22,220 nucleotides of DNA. Origin: Alistipes sp. GTDB taxonomy: Bacteria; Bacteroidota; Bacteroidia; Bacteroidales; Rikenellaceae. A model generated the notes under the pieces. That model was not told where the DNA came from. It did no database searches and saw only the letters and a list, made by a program, of their open reading frames with translations. Positions 6,599 to 14,003 of the stretch are shown here, one piece after another; position 1 is the stretch's first letter, and each line of letters starts with the position of its first letter. Made by a program: the position numbers and the translations under genes. The stretch lies in NCBI GenBank assembly GCA_017559615.1, contig JAFYRB010000014.1, forward strand, positions 1 through 22,220. The letters are read 5' to 3'.

Positions 6599-9421
6599 TT
6601 ATTTATTTAGTATCTCCTTGAGATATTGTCCCGTATAACTTGCCTCCGAGTTTGCTATATCCCTCGGTGTACCCTCCGCAACGACCATACCGCCGCCGCT
6701 ACCACCCTCAGGGCCCATATCTATAATCCAATCGGCAACCTTTATAACGTCCAAGTTATGCTCTATGACTATCGCCGTATTTCCGCAATCCACAAGGCGA
6801 TTGATAACGCCTAACAACTGGCGGATATCCTCGAAATGGAGTCCTGTTGTTGGCTCATCAAGGATATAGAGCGTACGTCCCGTCTCGCGCTTCGAGAGTT
6901 CGGTAGCGAGTTTTATACGTTGCGACTCACCACCCGAGAGCGTTGTACAAGGCTGGCCAAGAGTGAGATATCCAAGTCCCACCTCCTGAATAGCACGTAA
7001 CTTCTGGTATATAGCAGGGATATGCTCGAAGAATTCAACAGCCATATTTATGGTCATATTAAGCACATCGTTGATACTCTTACCCTTATACTTCACCTCC
7101 AGCGTCTCGCGGTTATAGCGATTTCCGCCACACGCCCTACACTTAACGTAGACATCGGGCAAGAAGTTCATCTCAATGGTCTGAAATCCCGCACCTCGAC
7201 ACTCCTCGCAGCGACCACCCTTGACGTTAAACGAGAATCGTCCCGCCTTATAGCCACGTATCTGCGCATCGGGAGTCATCTCAAAGAGCTTACGAATATC
7301 GGCAAATACGTTGGTATATGTTGCGGGGTTGCTTCGTGGCGTGCGGCCAATAGGCGACTGGTCGACAACCACCAACTTATCAATATTCTCCAAGCCCTCG
7401 ATAGCCTCATACTTCAGCGGCTGGTCGTAGGAGCGATACAAGTGTCGCGAAAGGATAGGTCGTAGCGTGCCATTTATCAGCGACGACTTTCCCGAACCCG
7501 ACACACCCGTAATACATACGAACTTGCCAAGCGGAATGCTAACATCCACACCCTTAAGGTTATGTCCCGCAGCACCGCGTATCGTAAGCACTGCACCATT
7601 ACCCTCACGCAACTTCTCTGGTATCTCGATGCGACGGCGCCCCGTTAGGTAGTCTGCCGTAATACTATCGCTATTGCAGATATCCTCATACGTTCCCGCA
7701 GCGACAATCTTACCACCACGGCGACCGGCCATAGGGCCTACGTCAACGATATAATCTGCCGAGCGCATCATATCCTCGTCGTGCTCCACAACCACCACCG
7801 AGTTACCAGCATCACGAAGACTCTTGAGGCTATCTATCAGTTTGCGGTTGTCACGCTGATGCAGACCAATACTTGGCTCATCAAGGATATAGAGTACGTT
7901 CACGAGCTTCGAGCCAATCTGCGTTGCAAGACGTATGCGCTGCGCCTCACCACCCGATATCGTACGTGAAGCACGCGACAACGAGAGGTATCCCAAACCT
8001 ACATCTACGAGGAATCCCGTACGCTCACGAATCTCCTTTATGATATCACGTGCAATGGTCCTCTCCTTATCGTTAAGCACCTCCTCCACGCCTGCTATCC
8101 ACGCCTGAAACTCAAGGATAGACATTGCCGACACCTCGGCGATATTCTTATCTCCAATGCGGAAGTGCAACGCCTCATCCTTCAACCTCGAGCCACCACA
8201 CTTCGGGCAACTCTCCATAACGAGGAACTGCTCACGCCACTTCTCACCACGCTTCGACTCCTCATCGACGTTACGCATAAGCCACTCCGAGAGTCCCATC
8301 CACTGGCACATTGTATTGCCACTGCCATACGAGAACTCCGAAGCGTTGATAGTCATAGGCTCAGCATCGCCATAGAGAATCACATTCATAGCCTCGGTAG
8401 AGAGCGTATCCACAGGGTCGTCGAGCGTAAAGTCGTGACGCTTACCCAGCACCTCCAACATCGCAAAGAGCATATTGTTACGGTGTTTACCCAGCGGCTC
8501 AATACCTCCCTCACGCAGCGACAACGTACCATCGGGGGCAATCTTACGGATATCAAAGACCGCACGCTCACCCAAGCCATTACACTCGGGACAAGCACCC
8601 TTTGGCGAGTTAAACGAGAAGGTATGTGGCTGTGGCTCCTCGAAGGCCTCGCCCGTAGTAGGACACATCAGGTTTCGAGAGTAGTAACGCACACCCTCGG
8701 TAGCATAGTCGTAGAGCATCATCGTACCCTTACCCTGACGCATCGCCTCACCCAGCGATGTCATCATACGCTCACGGTGTTCATTACCCACCACAAGGCG
8801 GTCAACAACCAAATCAATCGTATGAATCTTATATCGGTCGAGCTTCATACCTGGCGAAATCTCGCGTATCTCACCATCAATACGGGCATAGATATATCCC
8901 TTACGCGACATCGTCTCGAAGAGTTCCCTATAATGTCCCTTACGTCCCTTAACCACAGGGGCAAGGAACGCCACACGACGGCCATCGAAGCCCTCTATCA
9001 TAAGATTGCATATCTGCTCGTCGCTATAACGCACCATAAGTTCACCCGTATATGGTGAGTAGGCACGCGACGCACGAGCATACAACAATCTGAGGAAGTC
9101 GTTAATCTCGGTTACAGTACCCACCGTCGAACGTGGGTTTTTATTTGTTGTCTTCTGCTCGATAGCCACAACGGGGCTAAGGCCTGTAATATGGTCTACG
9201 TCAGGGCGTTCCATATTTCCCACGAACTGACGAGCATAGGCCGACAGAGTCTCCATATATCGGCGCTGGCCCTCGGCATAGATGGTATCGAAAGCCAACG
9301 ACGACTTACCCGAACCCGAGAGTCCAGTTACCACGACGAGCGCATCACGAGGTATCGTAACATCCACATTCTTAAGATTGTGAACCCTCGCGCCTATAAC
9401 CTCTATCTGCTTCTTTGCCAT
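6599..9421 (-). CDS. uvrA: UvrABC excinuclease subunit A
   Basis: The 940-residue protein is UvrA, the DNA damage sensor that loads UvrB in nucleotide excision repair. It has two ABC ATPase modules: Walker A GLSGSGKS (33-40) and GVSGSGKS near residue 640, ABC signatures [12 protein letters not shown] and [12 protein letters not shown], and Walker [15 protein letters not shown] and [14 protein letters not shown]. The C-terminal zinc module is intact (CEEC near 737, CRAC near 760), as is CPKCGGSRL near 407. The first zinc module has CPTTG instead of CPxC, while the second half (CPEC) remains. Length is normal. It is the last gene of a five-gene operon, starting 6 bases after the TauE/SafE-type gene, so its expression appears tied to an upstream promoter rather than a dedicated damage-responsive one. 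Confidence 0.98.
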   Translation of the reverse strand: MAKKQIEVIGARVHNLKNVDVTIPRDALVVVTGLSGSGKSSLAFDTIYAEGQRRYMETLSAYARQFVGNMERPDVDHITGLSPVVAIEQKTTNKNPRSTVGTVTEINDFLRLLYARASRAYSPYTGELMVRYSDEQICNLMIEGFDGRRVAFLAPVVKGRKGHYRELFETMSRKGYIYARIDGEIREISPGMKLDRYKIHTIDLVVDRLVVGNEHRERMMTSLGEAMRQGKGTMMLYDYATEGVRYYSRNLMCPTTGEAFEEPQPHTFSFNSPKGACPECNGLGERAVFDIRKIAPDGTLSLREGGIEPLGKHRNNMLFAMLEVLGKRHDFTLDDPVDTLSTEAMNVILYGDAEPMTINASEFSYGSGNTMCQWMGLSEWLMRNVDEESKRGEKWREQFLVMESCPKCGGSRLKDEALHFRIGDKNIAEVSAMSILEFQAWIAGVEEVLNDKERTIARDIIKEIRERTGFLVDVGLGYLSLSRASRTISGGEAQRIRLATQIGSKLVNVLYILDEPSIGLHQRDNRKLIDSLKSLRDAGNSVVVVEHDEDMMRSADYIVDVGPMAGRRGGKIVAAGTYEDICNSDSITADYLTGRRRIEIPEKLREGNGAVLTIRGAAGHNLKGVDVSIPLGKFVCITGVSGSGKSSLINGTLRPILSRHLYRSYDQPLKYEAIEGLENIDKLVVVDQSPIGRTPRSNPATYTNVFADIRKLFEMTPDAQIRGYKAGRFSFNVKGGRCEECRGAGFQTIEMNFLPDVYVKCRACGGNRYNRETLEVKYKGKSINDVLNMTINMAVEFFEHIPAIYQKLRAIQEVGLGYLTLGQPCTTLSGGESQRIKLATELSKRETGRTLYILDEPTTGLHFEDIRQLLGVINRLVDCGNTAIVIEHNLDVIKVADWIIDMGPEGGSGGGMVVAEGTPRDIANSEASYTGQYLKEILNK

Positions 9422-9427
9422 AGCCTA

Positions 9428-10204
9428 CTACAACAGATGCGACAACAATGTCTGGAGCGAAATCCACCCCATCAAGTCTATAAAGAATACAACGATAATA
9501 AACAACGTAAACCAACGCACGAACTTTACACCCCAGTTCATCGCCCAATGCGATGCCATCACCGCACCCACGATATTTCCTGCGCCGTGCAATAAGCCCG
9601 CCATCCACTCCACCTGACCATTATAGATAAACACCGCGAGGGCGAATGGCGTAGAGAGGAAGATTACAAAACCCTTGATGACGTTCGCCGTAACGATATC
9701 CAAATCCATAGACCATATCGTGATTGCGAGAATCAAGAATCCAAGACCGATATAGATATATCCGCCATAGAAGCCGATGATGAAGAACCAAATGTAGTGC
9801 CACCAACGGATATTCAGGCCGTGACCTCCCGTTACTTGCTGCTTATCCTTTCCCAAAATAAGGTAGATGAGGATTATGGCAAGCACCACACTGAGACATA
9901 TCTTGAATACCGACTCACTAACCTCGGTAGCCACCATAGCACCGAAGATATTACCCACGATAGCAGGGATGGACAACAACAAGCCACTCTTTACGTGAAG
10001 CATACCCTTACGTAGGAACGAGATTGTAGCCGAGAGATTCTGCAACAACACAGCAATACGGTTGGTACCATTGGCAATACCAATTGGCATACCCATAGCC
10101 ATAAACAGCGACATCGTAATCACCGAGCCACCACCACCAAGAGTATTGATTATACCCACAATTACTCCCGAAACAAGGAGCAATACTATCTCGTTAACGC
10201 TCAT
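9428..10204 (-). CDS. TSUP family (TauE/SafE-like) membrane transporter
   Basis: The 258-residue protein has seven to eight hydrophobic helices and the TSUP hallmark near the N-terminus, GIINTLGGGGSVITMSL, followed by GIANGTNRIAVLLQN, and a second half containing GFYGGYIYIGLGFLIL and ANVIKGFVIFLSTPFAL. Members export sulfite, sulfoacetate and other organosulfur anions, or take up such compounds; the substrate here is not readable from sequence. It sits 12 bases after the amidase-like gene and 6 bases before uvrA, all on the minus strand, so it is in the same transcript. The link to DNA repair is probably positional. Confidence 0.92.
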   Translation of the reverse strand: MSVNEIVLLLVSGVIVGIINTLGGGGSVITMSLFMAMGMPIGIANGTNRIAVLLQNLSATISFLRKGMLHVKSGLLLSIPAIVGNIFGAMVATEVSESVFKICLSVVLAIILIYLILGKDKQQVTGGHGLNIRWWHYIWFFIIGFYGGYIYIGLGFLILAITIWSMDLDIVTANVIKGFVIFLSTPFALAVFIYNGQVEWMAGLLHGAGNIVGAVMASHWAMNWGVKFVRWFTLFIIVVFFIDLMGWISLQTLLSHLL

Positions 10205-10216
10205 ATCCTCAATATT

Positions 10217-10972
10217 TTATATTATTTCAAACTCATCGGCATCCACCGCCACATTAAATTTCTCCTTGAATCGTTGCAAAGCCTCTACATCCAACTCCGC
10301 AACCGCAACGCCATCCGTAGCACCCATATCCACCACCTCTCGACCGCAGTAGTCCACAACCGCCGAGTCGCCAACATACTCCAACTCTGGCTCACTGCCA
10401 ATACGGTTAACACCTACGACATAGGCCTGATTCTCGATAGCCCTGGCACGAAGCAACGTGCGCCACACCTCTCTACGTGGCTTGGGCCATAGGGCAACAT
10501 AGAGTATCGCATCGTAGTCGCCACGCTGACGGCTCCACACCGGAAAGCGCAAATCGTAACACACCTCCAACAAATATCTCACACCGCGCCACTCTACAAC
10601 CTTACGCTCCGCACCCGCCCTATATCGCAGATGCTCGCCACCAACCGAAAATAGATGTCTTTTGTCGTACCACTCCACACCGCCATCAGGCTTCACGAAG
10701 TACATACGATTAAAGTACTCCTTACCCTCCTTCACCGACACCGAGCCTACGATAGCAGAATTCATACGCTCTGCCATACGTTGCATCCATCGCAGCGTCG
10801 TGCCATCATCCGCAACACCCTTTGGGTCGGTCACAAAGCCCGTCTGAAACATCTCCGACAGCACAACGACATCCGCCTCCACGCCCTCGAGCATACGCTC
10901 CAAGTGTGCAAGGTTTGCCTCCACATCACACCACGCAATATCGCGCTGCACTATCGCCACTCGTTGTTTCAT
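10217..10972 (-). CDS. Nitrilase-superfamily omega-amidase (YafV/Nit2-like)
   Basis: A 251-residue carbon-nitrogen hydrolase with the Glu-Lys-Cys triad visible: E40 (VLSEMFQTGF), K104 (WYDKRHLF) and C138 (LLEVCYDLRFP). The FQTGF, DKRHLFSVGGE and CYDLRFP motifs are those of YafV/Nit2 omega-amidases, which hydrolyse the terminal amide of 2-oxoglutaramate, 2-oxosuccinamate or related keto-acid amides left by transamination. I chose the ATG at 10970-10972 because it makes the classic ATGA overlap with the stop of the methyltransferase gene; an ATG at 11005 would add eleven poorly conserved residues inside that gene. Translational coupling to the methyltransferase is likely. Confidence 0.92.
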   Translation of the reverse strand: MKQRVAIVQRDIAWCDVEANLAHLERMLEGVEADVVVLSEMFQTGFVTDPKGVADDGTTLRWMQRMAERMNSAIVGSVSVKEGKEYFNRMYFVKPDGGVEWYDKRHLFSVGGEHLRYRAGAERKVVEWRGVRYLLEVCYDLRFPVWSRQRGDYDAILYVALWPKPRREVWRTLLRARAIENQAYVVGVNRIGSEPELEYVGDSAVVDYCGREVVDMGATDGVAVAELDVEALQRFKEKFNVAVDADEFEII

Positions 10973-11730
10973 CGCTTTGTCGCTATATAGAAGAGGTCGA
11001 AGCACCTCTGGTGAACATCTACAATCTTATAGTTTTCCATCTTAATACCCTCCGTAAGGCTCTTATTCGCACTATGGAGCTTACGGCGGTTAAGACGATT
11101 CATAATATCGTAAGGAATCTGCAACAGCCAGCGTGGCAACCACCACTGCATACGCAACACATCGAAGCGCATAATACGATGCACCGACTCCCTATTCTTC
11201 TCGTAATACTCCCACACTCGCTCATCACCCTCCACGCCACGAGCCTCAACCTCTGCAAATGGAGCAAGCAGAGCACTAAACTCCGACGGTGTATACTCCC
11301 TCACGTGCCAGGGGTTACGCGTAAGCGACATTGGTTTATTAGGCGTGCTTACGATAAACTTTCCGCCAGGCTTTAGCACTCTATGTACCTCTGCCACAAA
11401 GGCCTTATCGCGACGAATATGCTCTATAACCTGAAACGACACCACGTAATCGAACGACGCATCCGCAAAGGGCAATGGTGGCACCTTCGCCTCCACAAAC
11501 TCCACATTTGCGGGCAGCACACCCAACTCCTCGGAGCGGATTTTGTCTATTGTCGTAAATCGCTCAGCAGAGGGAGCCACTATCTCTGCGCCATAGCCCG
11601 TACCTGTGCCAATCTCAAGGACTCGTCCCGAGACTATACGCGAAGCCTCGACGTATGCCAAGCGCGAACGCTGGAATACGTAGTTATCGCTCGCCTCGCG
11701 CGATACTCTCTCTGCGGTTTTAAGTGCCAT
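10969..11730 (-). CDS. Class I SAM-dependent methyltransferase
   Basis: The 253-residue protein has the Rossmann methyltransferase motifs: motif I VLEIGTGTGYG (38-48), an acidic residue at the end of strand 2 (TTIDKI), DYVVSFQVIEHI for motif II, and VLKPGGKFIVSTPN for motif III. The TPNKPMSLTRNPWHVREYTPSEF segment is shared with UbiG-like and glycan- or lipid-modifying members. A C-terminal tail of about 80 residues with aromatic/basic helices (MQWWLPRWLLQIPYDIMNRL) could touch the membrane or a lipid substrate. The substrate is unknown. It starts 7 bases after the RNA-binding protein gene and overlaps the amidase gene by 4 bases. Confidence 0.9.
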   Translation of the reverse strand: MALKTAERVSREASDNYVFQRSRLAYVEASRIVSGRVLEIGTGTGYGAEIVAPSAERFTTIDKIRSEELGVLPANVEFVEAKVPPLPFADASFDYVVSFQVIEHIRRDKAFVAEVHRVLKPGGKFIVSTPNKPMSLTRNPWHVREYTPSEFSALLAPFAEVEARGVEGDERVWEYYEKNRESVHRIMRFDVLRMQWWLPRWLLQIPYDIMNRLNRRKLHSANKSLTEGIKMENYKIVDVHQRCFDLFYIATKR

Positions 11731-11737
11731 TTGTAGG

Positions 11738-12574
11738 TTACTTTACTACCTCGATGCCATACTCTGTCTGGCGCACCTTGCCCTGCTTTAGGAGCATACC
11801 CAACGCACGCTTAAAGACCTTCTTGCTCATACCCGTAAGGCGTGCCACATCCTGTGGGTCACTCTTATCGTTCACGCCAAGCACACCACCGTGAGCCTTA
11901 AGCATAGCCTCGAGTTTCACAACCGAGGTCTCCACCTCCGCCAAGCCTGTCTGCTGAAGGCTAACGTCGATACGCAAATCCTCGGTAATCTTACGAATCC
12001 AGCCCTTGCAACGGTCGCCAATGCGAATAGGACGGAAGAGCTGATTCTTATATATCATACCCCAATGGCGATTGTTAAGCACCACGCGATAACCAATCGG
12101 AGTCTCGTATGCCACAAACACATCGACCTCATCGTTGACCTTTACGGTGAGAGTCTCGTCGTTGTAGACAAAAGGCTTAATCTTGTTTGTCGCCACGCAA
12201 CGTCCTGTACGCTCATCAACATACATATAGACTACGGTCTTCTGTCCCGCTACGACACCCCCCTGCTGGTTACGATTAGGCAAGAAGAGATGCTTACCCG
12301 AGAGTCCCCAGTCGAGAAACGCGCCGTGAATACTCTTATCTACAACCTTAAGTGCAGCGACCTCACCTACCTTGATAAGTGGCTTCTCGGTCGAGGCTAC
12401 AAGACGATCTTCCGAGTCGTGATATACGAAGACCTCCACCTCATCGCCCTCCTTCATATCGAGGCGTGTAAAGCGGTTGGGAAGCAACACCTCATTTCCC
12501 TCATCATCCTTAAGGTAGAGTCCGAAATCCGAGATTCGGCTTACGCTCAATATCTGTATCTCTCCTGTTCTCAT
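11738..12574 (-). CDS. S1-domain RNA-binding protein of the CvfB/YitL family
   Basis: The 278-residue protein consists of successive S1/OB-like domains (about residues 1-65, 66-140 and 141-210) and a C-terminal winged helix (about 215-278), the CvfB arrangement. Typical stretches are ISDFGLYLKDDEGNEVLLPNRF, GAFLDWGLSGKHLFLP and the ending RLTGMSKKVFKRALGMLLKQG followed by a short hydrophobic strand. CvfB of Firmicutes binds RNA and influences virulence and ribosome-related functions; the role in Bacteroidota is not established. It is the first gene of the operon that ends in uvrA and has the only promoter I find for it. Confidence 0.9.
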   Translation of the reverse strand: MRTGEIQILSVSRISDFGLYLKDDEGNEVLLPNRFTRLDMKEGDEVEVFVYHDSEDRLVASTEKPLIKVGEVAALKVVDKSIHGAFLDWGLSGKHLFLPNRNQQGGVVAGQKTVVYMYVDERTGRCVATNKIKPFVYNDETLTVKVNDEVDVFVAYETPIGYRVVLNNRHWGMIYKNQLFRPIRIGDRCKGWIRKITEDLRIDVSLQQTGLAEVETSVVKLEAMLKAHGGVLGVNDKSDPQDVARLTGMSKKVFKRALGMLLKQGKVRQTEYGIEVVK

Positions 12575-12620
12575 AACAAAGCAAAAGTTTATGGTAAACC
12601 AATATATAATCTAAATCGTG

Positions 12621-12651
12621 TAAAGATAGTAATTTTCTGGCAGAATACAAA
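12621..12651 (-). promoter_or_regulatory. Promoter of the cvfB-to-uvrA operon
   Basis: On the minus strand TTTG (complement of CAAA at 12648-12651) is followed after 19 bases by TATCTTTA (12621-12628), one base off TAnnTTTG. The leader to the cvfB-like ATG would be about 40 bases. Confidence 0.6.
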
Positions 12652-12702
12652 ATTCCGCCCCATTATTAGCCCTTCGAGCCGATAAGTTTGCCGCGCGCAG
12701 CA

Positions 12703-12736
12703 CAAAAAAAATAGGCCGCGTGGTAACCACACAGCC
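12703..12736 (-). terminator. Terminator of the hc1 gene
   Basis: On the minus strand a 10-bp stem (12727-12736 with 12714-12723) with a 3-base loop is followed by eight T. Two positions that look like C/A mismatches on the plus strand become G-U pairs in minus-strand RNA, so the hairpin is oriented for hc1. Confidence 0.8.
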
Positions 12737-12780
12737 CAATGTATCGAGGCGAAAAAATCCCTCTATAACGAACAAAGATA

Positions 12781-12957
12781 TTACTTCTTTGCCTCAGCTA
12801 CAGACGCAGCACGGAACTCCTTCAAGAGCTTTGAAAGCTCCAACGCAGCCTTACGAGCGCGAGTACCAGCAGCCTTATTATTCTTCTCAACCTGCAAAGC
12901 AGCGTTTGTTGCAAATGCCTCATACTGGGCAGCAATGTTCTCAACTAAAGTCTTCAT
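12781..12957 (-). CDS. Histone H1-like protein Hc1
   Basis: A short gene of 58 residues: it starts MKTLVENIAAQYEAFATN, continues with NNKAAGTRARKAALELSKL and ends VAEAKK. The KAAG-RARKAxLEL core with a helical, lysine/alanine-rich composition is that of the Hc1 histone-like family found in Chlamydia and widely in Bacteroidota; such proteins bind DNA and compact the nucleoid. It carries many lysines and arginines balanced by glutamates. It has its own promoter (12989-13018) and a strong terminator, so it is a monocistronic, probably abundant transcript. At 177 bases it falls below common ORF length cut-offs and would be missed by simple scans. Confidence 0.88.
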   Translation of the reverse strand: MKTLVENIAAQYEAFATNAALQVEKNNKAAGTRARKAALELSKLLKEFRAASVAEAKK

Positions 12958-12988
12958 ATTTATAAATTTTTTAAGGTTTTTCGCTTTG

Positions 12989-13018
12989 CAAAGTTATAAA
13001 ATATTTTTATTCTGCAAA
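12989..13018 (-). promoter_or_regulatory. Promoter of hc1
   Basis: Minus strand TTTG (13015-13018) and TAACTTTG (12989-12996), an exact TAnnTTTG box, separated by 18 bases. The hc1 start codon lies about 30 bases downstream. Confidence 0.65.
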
Positions 13019-13133
13019 TATTTACCCCTATTTTTTTTCGTTATAACATCGTGATTTACCGATAAATCTACCAATATTACATACTCCAAACACAAAAATC
13101 AACACCCGCGCCCGCTATCATAAATATGCCATA

Positions 13134-13177
13134 CAAAAGAGCCTGCCCAACGATTTTCCACATTAGACAGGCTCTTG
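13134..13177 (-). terminator. Terminator of the orphan lipoprotein gene
   Basis: A 9-bp stem (AAGAGCCTG at 13137-13145 with CAGGCTCTT at 13168-13176) with a 22-base loop; on the minus strand it ends in TCTTTTG. The large loop makes it moderate rather than strong. The rest of 12958-13206 holds the hc1 promoter and AT-rich sequence without other recognisable content. Confidence 0.6.
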
Positions 13178-13206
13178 TTACAATTTCTCACCGCCGCGCA
13201 CGATAA

Positions 13207-13740
13207 CTATTTCATACGCAACTCATATGCCCAACTCTCGTCACCATTTAATTGTTTTCCCACATAAACTAATTCTGATTCCACTCCATCAATCCAAACC
13301 TCACACAGATCGTCGTCGTATTTATGTTTATGAGCTTCTCCGCGACCAACTACATTCCATTCACAATCGCGATACTTAATCGTAACTGTCTTTTCTTTTC
13401 CCCACGATACCGACCACGAAAATCTTGCCATACTAGTCTCTCCAGACCAGAGTATATCTGAAAATACATCCGCCACTATGCCATAATCAATTTCTTCGCT
13501 ATATATAGATATATACGCTCTACCCATTGGCTGTACATCGAACACATAACCCTCACACTCAACAGTAAGAGCATCCAAATCTACAACATCTTTTGCTAAG
13601 ATATTATTTCCCTCCGCATCCAAAATCACATAAAAGAATCCGTAAAAACGCTGAGGCATACAATCATCAATCTCCCCTTTCTTATCACAAGACACCAAGT
13701 ATGAACACAATATCAAGACTAACAAAATATACTTTTTCAT
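13207..13740 (-). CDS. Hypothetical lipoprotein, AT-rich
   Basis: The 177-residue protein opens with a type II signal peptide (MKKYILLVLILCSYLVS followed by lipid cysteine C18). I do not recognise a domain. The mature part has four cysteines (C27, C62, C126, C146), three of them followed by glutamate, enough for two disulphides, and predicted beta strands, for example RFYGFFYVILDAEGNNIL, which resembles the opening of many uncharacterised Bacteroidales lipoproteins. Codons are visibly more AT-rich than in neighbours (frequent AAA, TAT, GAT, ATA), hinting at recent acquisition or relaxed selection. It has its own promoter and terminator and no operon partners. Acidic residues EIDD at +5 to +8 after the lipid cysteine might support surface export. 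Confidence 0.8.
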   Translation of the reverse strand: MKKYILLVLILCSYLVSCDKKGEIDDCMPQRFYGFFYVILDAEGNNILAKDVVDLDALTVECEGYVFDVQPMGRAYISIYSEEIDYGIVADVFSDILWSGETSMARFSWSVSWGKEKTVTIKYRDCEWNVVGRGEAHKHKYDDDLCEVWIDGVESELVYVGKQLNGDESWAYELRMK

Positions 13741-13805
13741 AACAATATAATTTAAAACAAGTTAATAATTATCAGTTATAGAACGGCACCTAATAAGGTT
13801 TGCTA

Positions 13806-13838
13806 CAAAATTACAAAAAAATAATTAAATTGCACAAG
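13806..13838 (-). promoter_or_regulatory. Promoter of the orphan lipoprotein gene
   Basis: The minus strand has CTTG (13835-13838) and TAATTTTG (13806-13813, exact TAnnTTTG), 21 bases apart. The leader is about 60 bases. Confidence 0.5.
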
Positions 13839-13943
13839 TTTTTAGTCAATTATTTTCACTACAACTGACTGATTTCTCAATATTAACACCCCAATTACCC
13901 AACACTAAGCCCCATAACCACGCAAAATCCCCATTTATAGGGA

Positions 13944-13974
13944 TTGCACCACGTGGCATAATTTCGTATCTTTG
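13944..13974 (+). promoter_or_regulatory. Promoter of the feoAB unit
   Basis: TTG at 13944-13946 and TATCTTTG at 13967-13974 are 20 bases apart, an exact -7 box. The start codon is 29 bases on. I looked for an obvious Fur-type palindrome here and did not see one. Confidence 0.65.
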
Positions 13975-14003
13975 TCCAAAGAATATTAAAGATTGAGTAT
14001 AGA

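Noticed and set aside
8585..8670. First UvrA zinc module has CPTT in place of CPxC
   Set aside because: From memory other Bacteroidota UvrA proteins also have CPT-S/T here, so it looks like a lineage trait rather than damage to the gene; an alignment would settle it.
8165..9058. A 297-codon open frame on the plus strand inside uvrA
   Set aside because: It lies wholly antisense to the well-conserved UvrA coding sequence, has a His/Thr/Arg-rich composition typical of reverse-frame translation, and resembles no protein family.
10973..11005. Upstream ATG for the omega-amidase at 11005
   Set aside because: It adds eleven residues with no family support and a 37-base overlap, while the ATG at 10972 gives the standard N-terminus and an ATGA junction.
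11891..12685. A 264-codon plus-strand frame over the S1-domain gene
   Set aside because: Antisense to a conserved RNA-binding protein, no recognisable domain, and it runs through that gene's promoter.
12720..12965. An 81-codon plus-strand frame over hc1
   Set aside because: The minus strand carries the real small gene with matching promoter and terminator; the plus frame begins inside the terminator stem.
13741..14003. Possible Fur box in the feo upstream region
   Set aside because: AGTCA and TGACT are present as a loose inverted pair around 13844-13872, but they are far from a Fur consensus and the region is AT-rich enough for chance matches.
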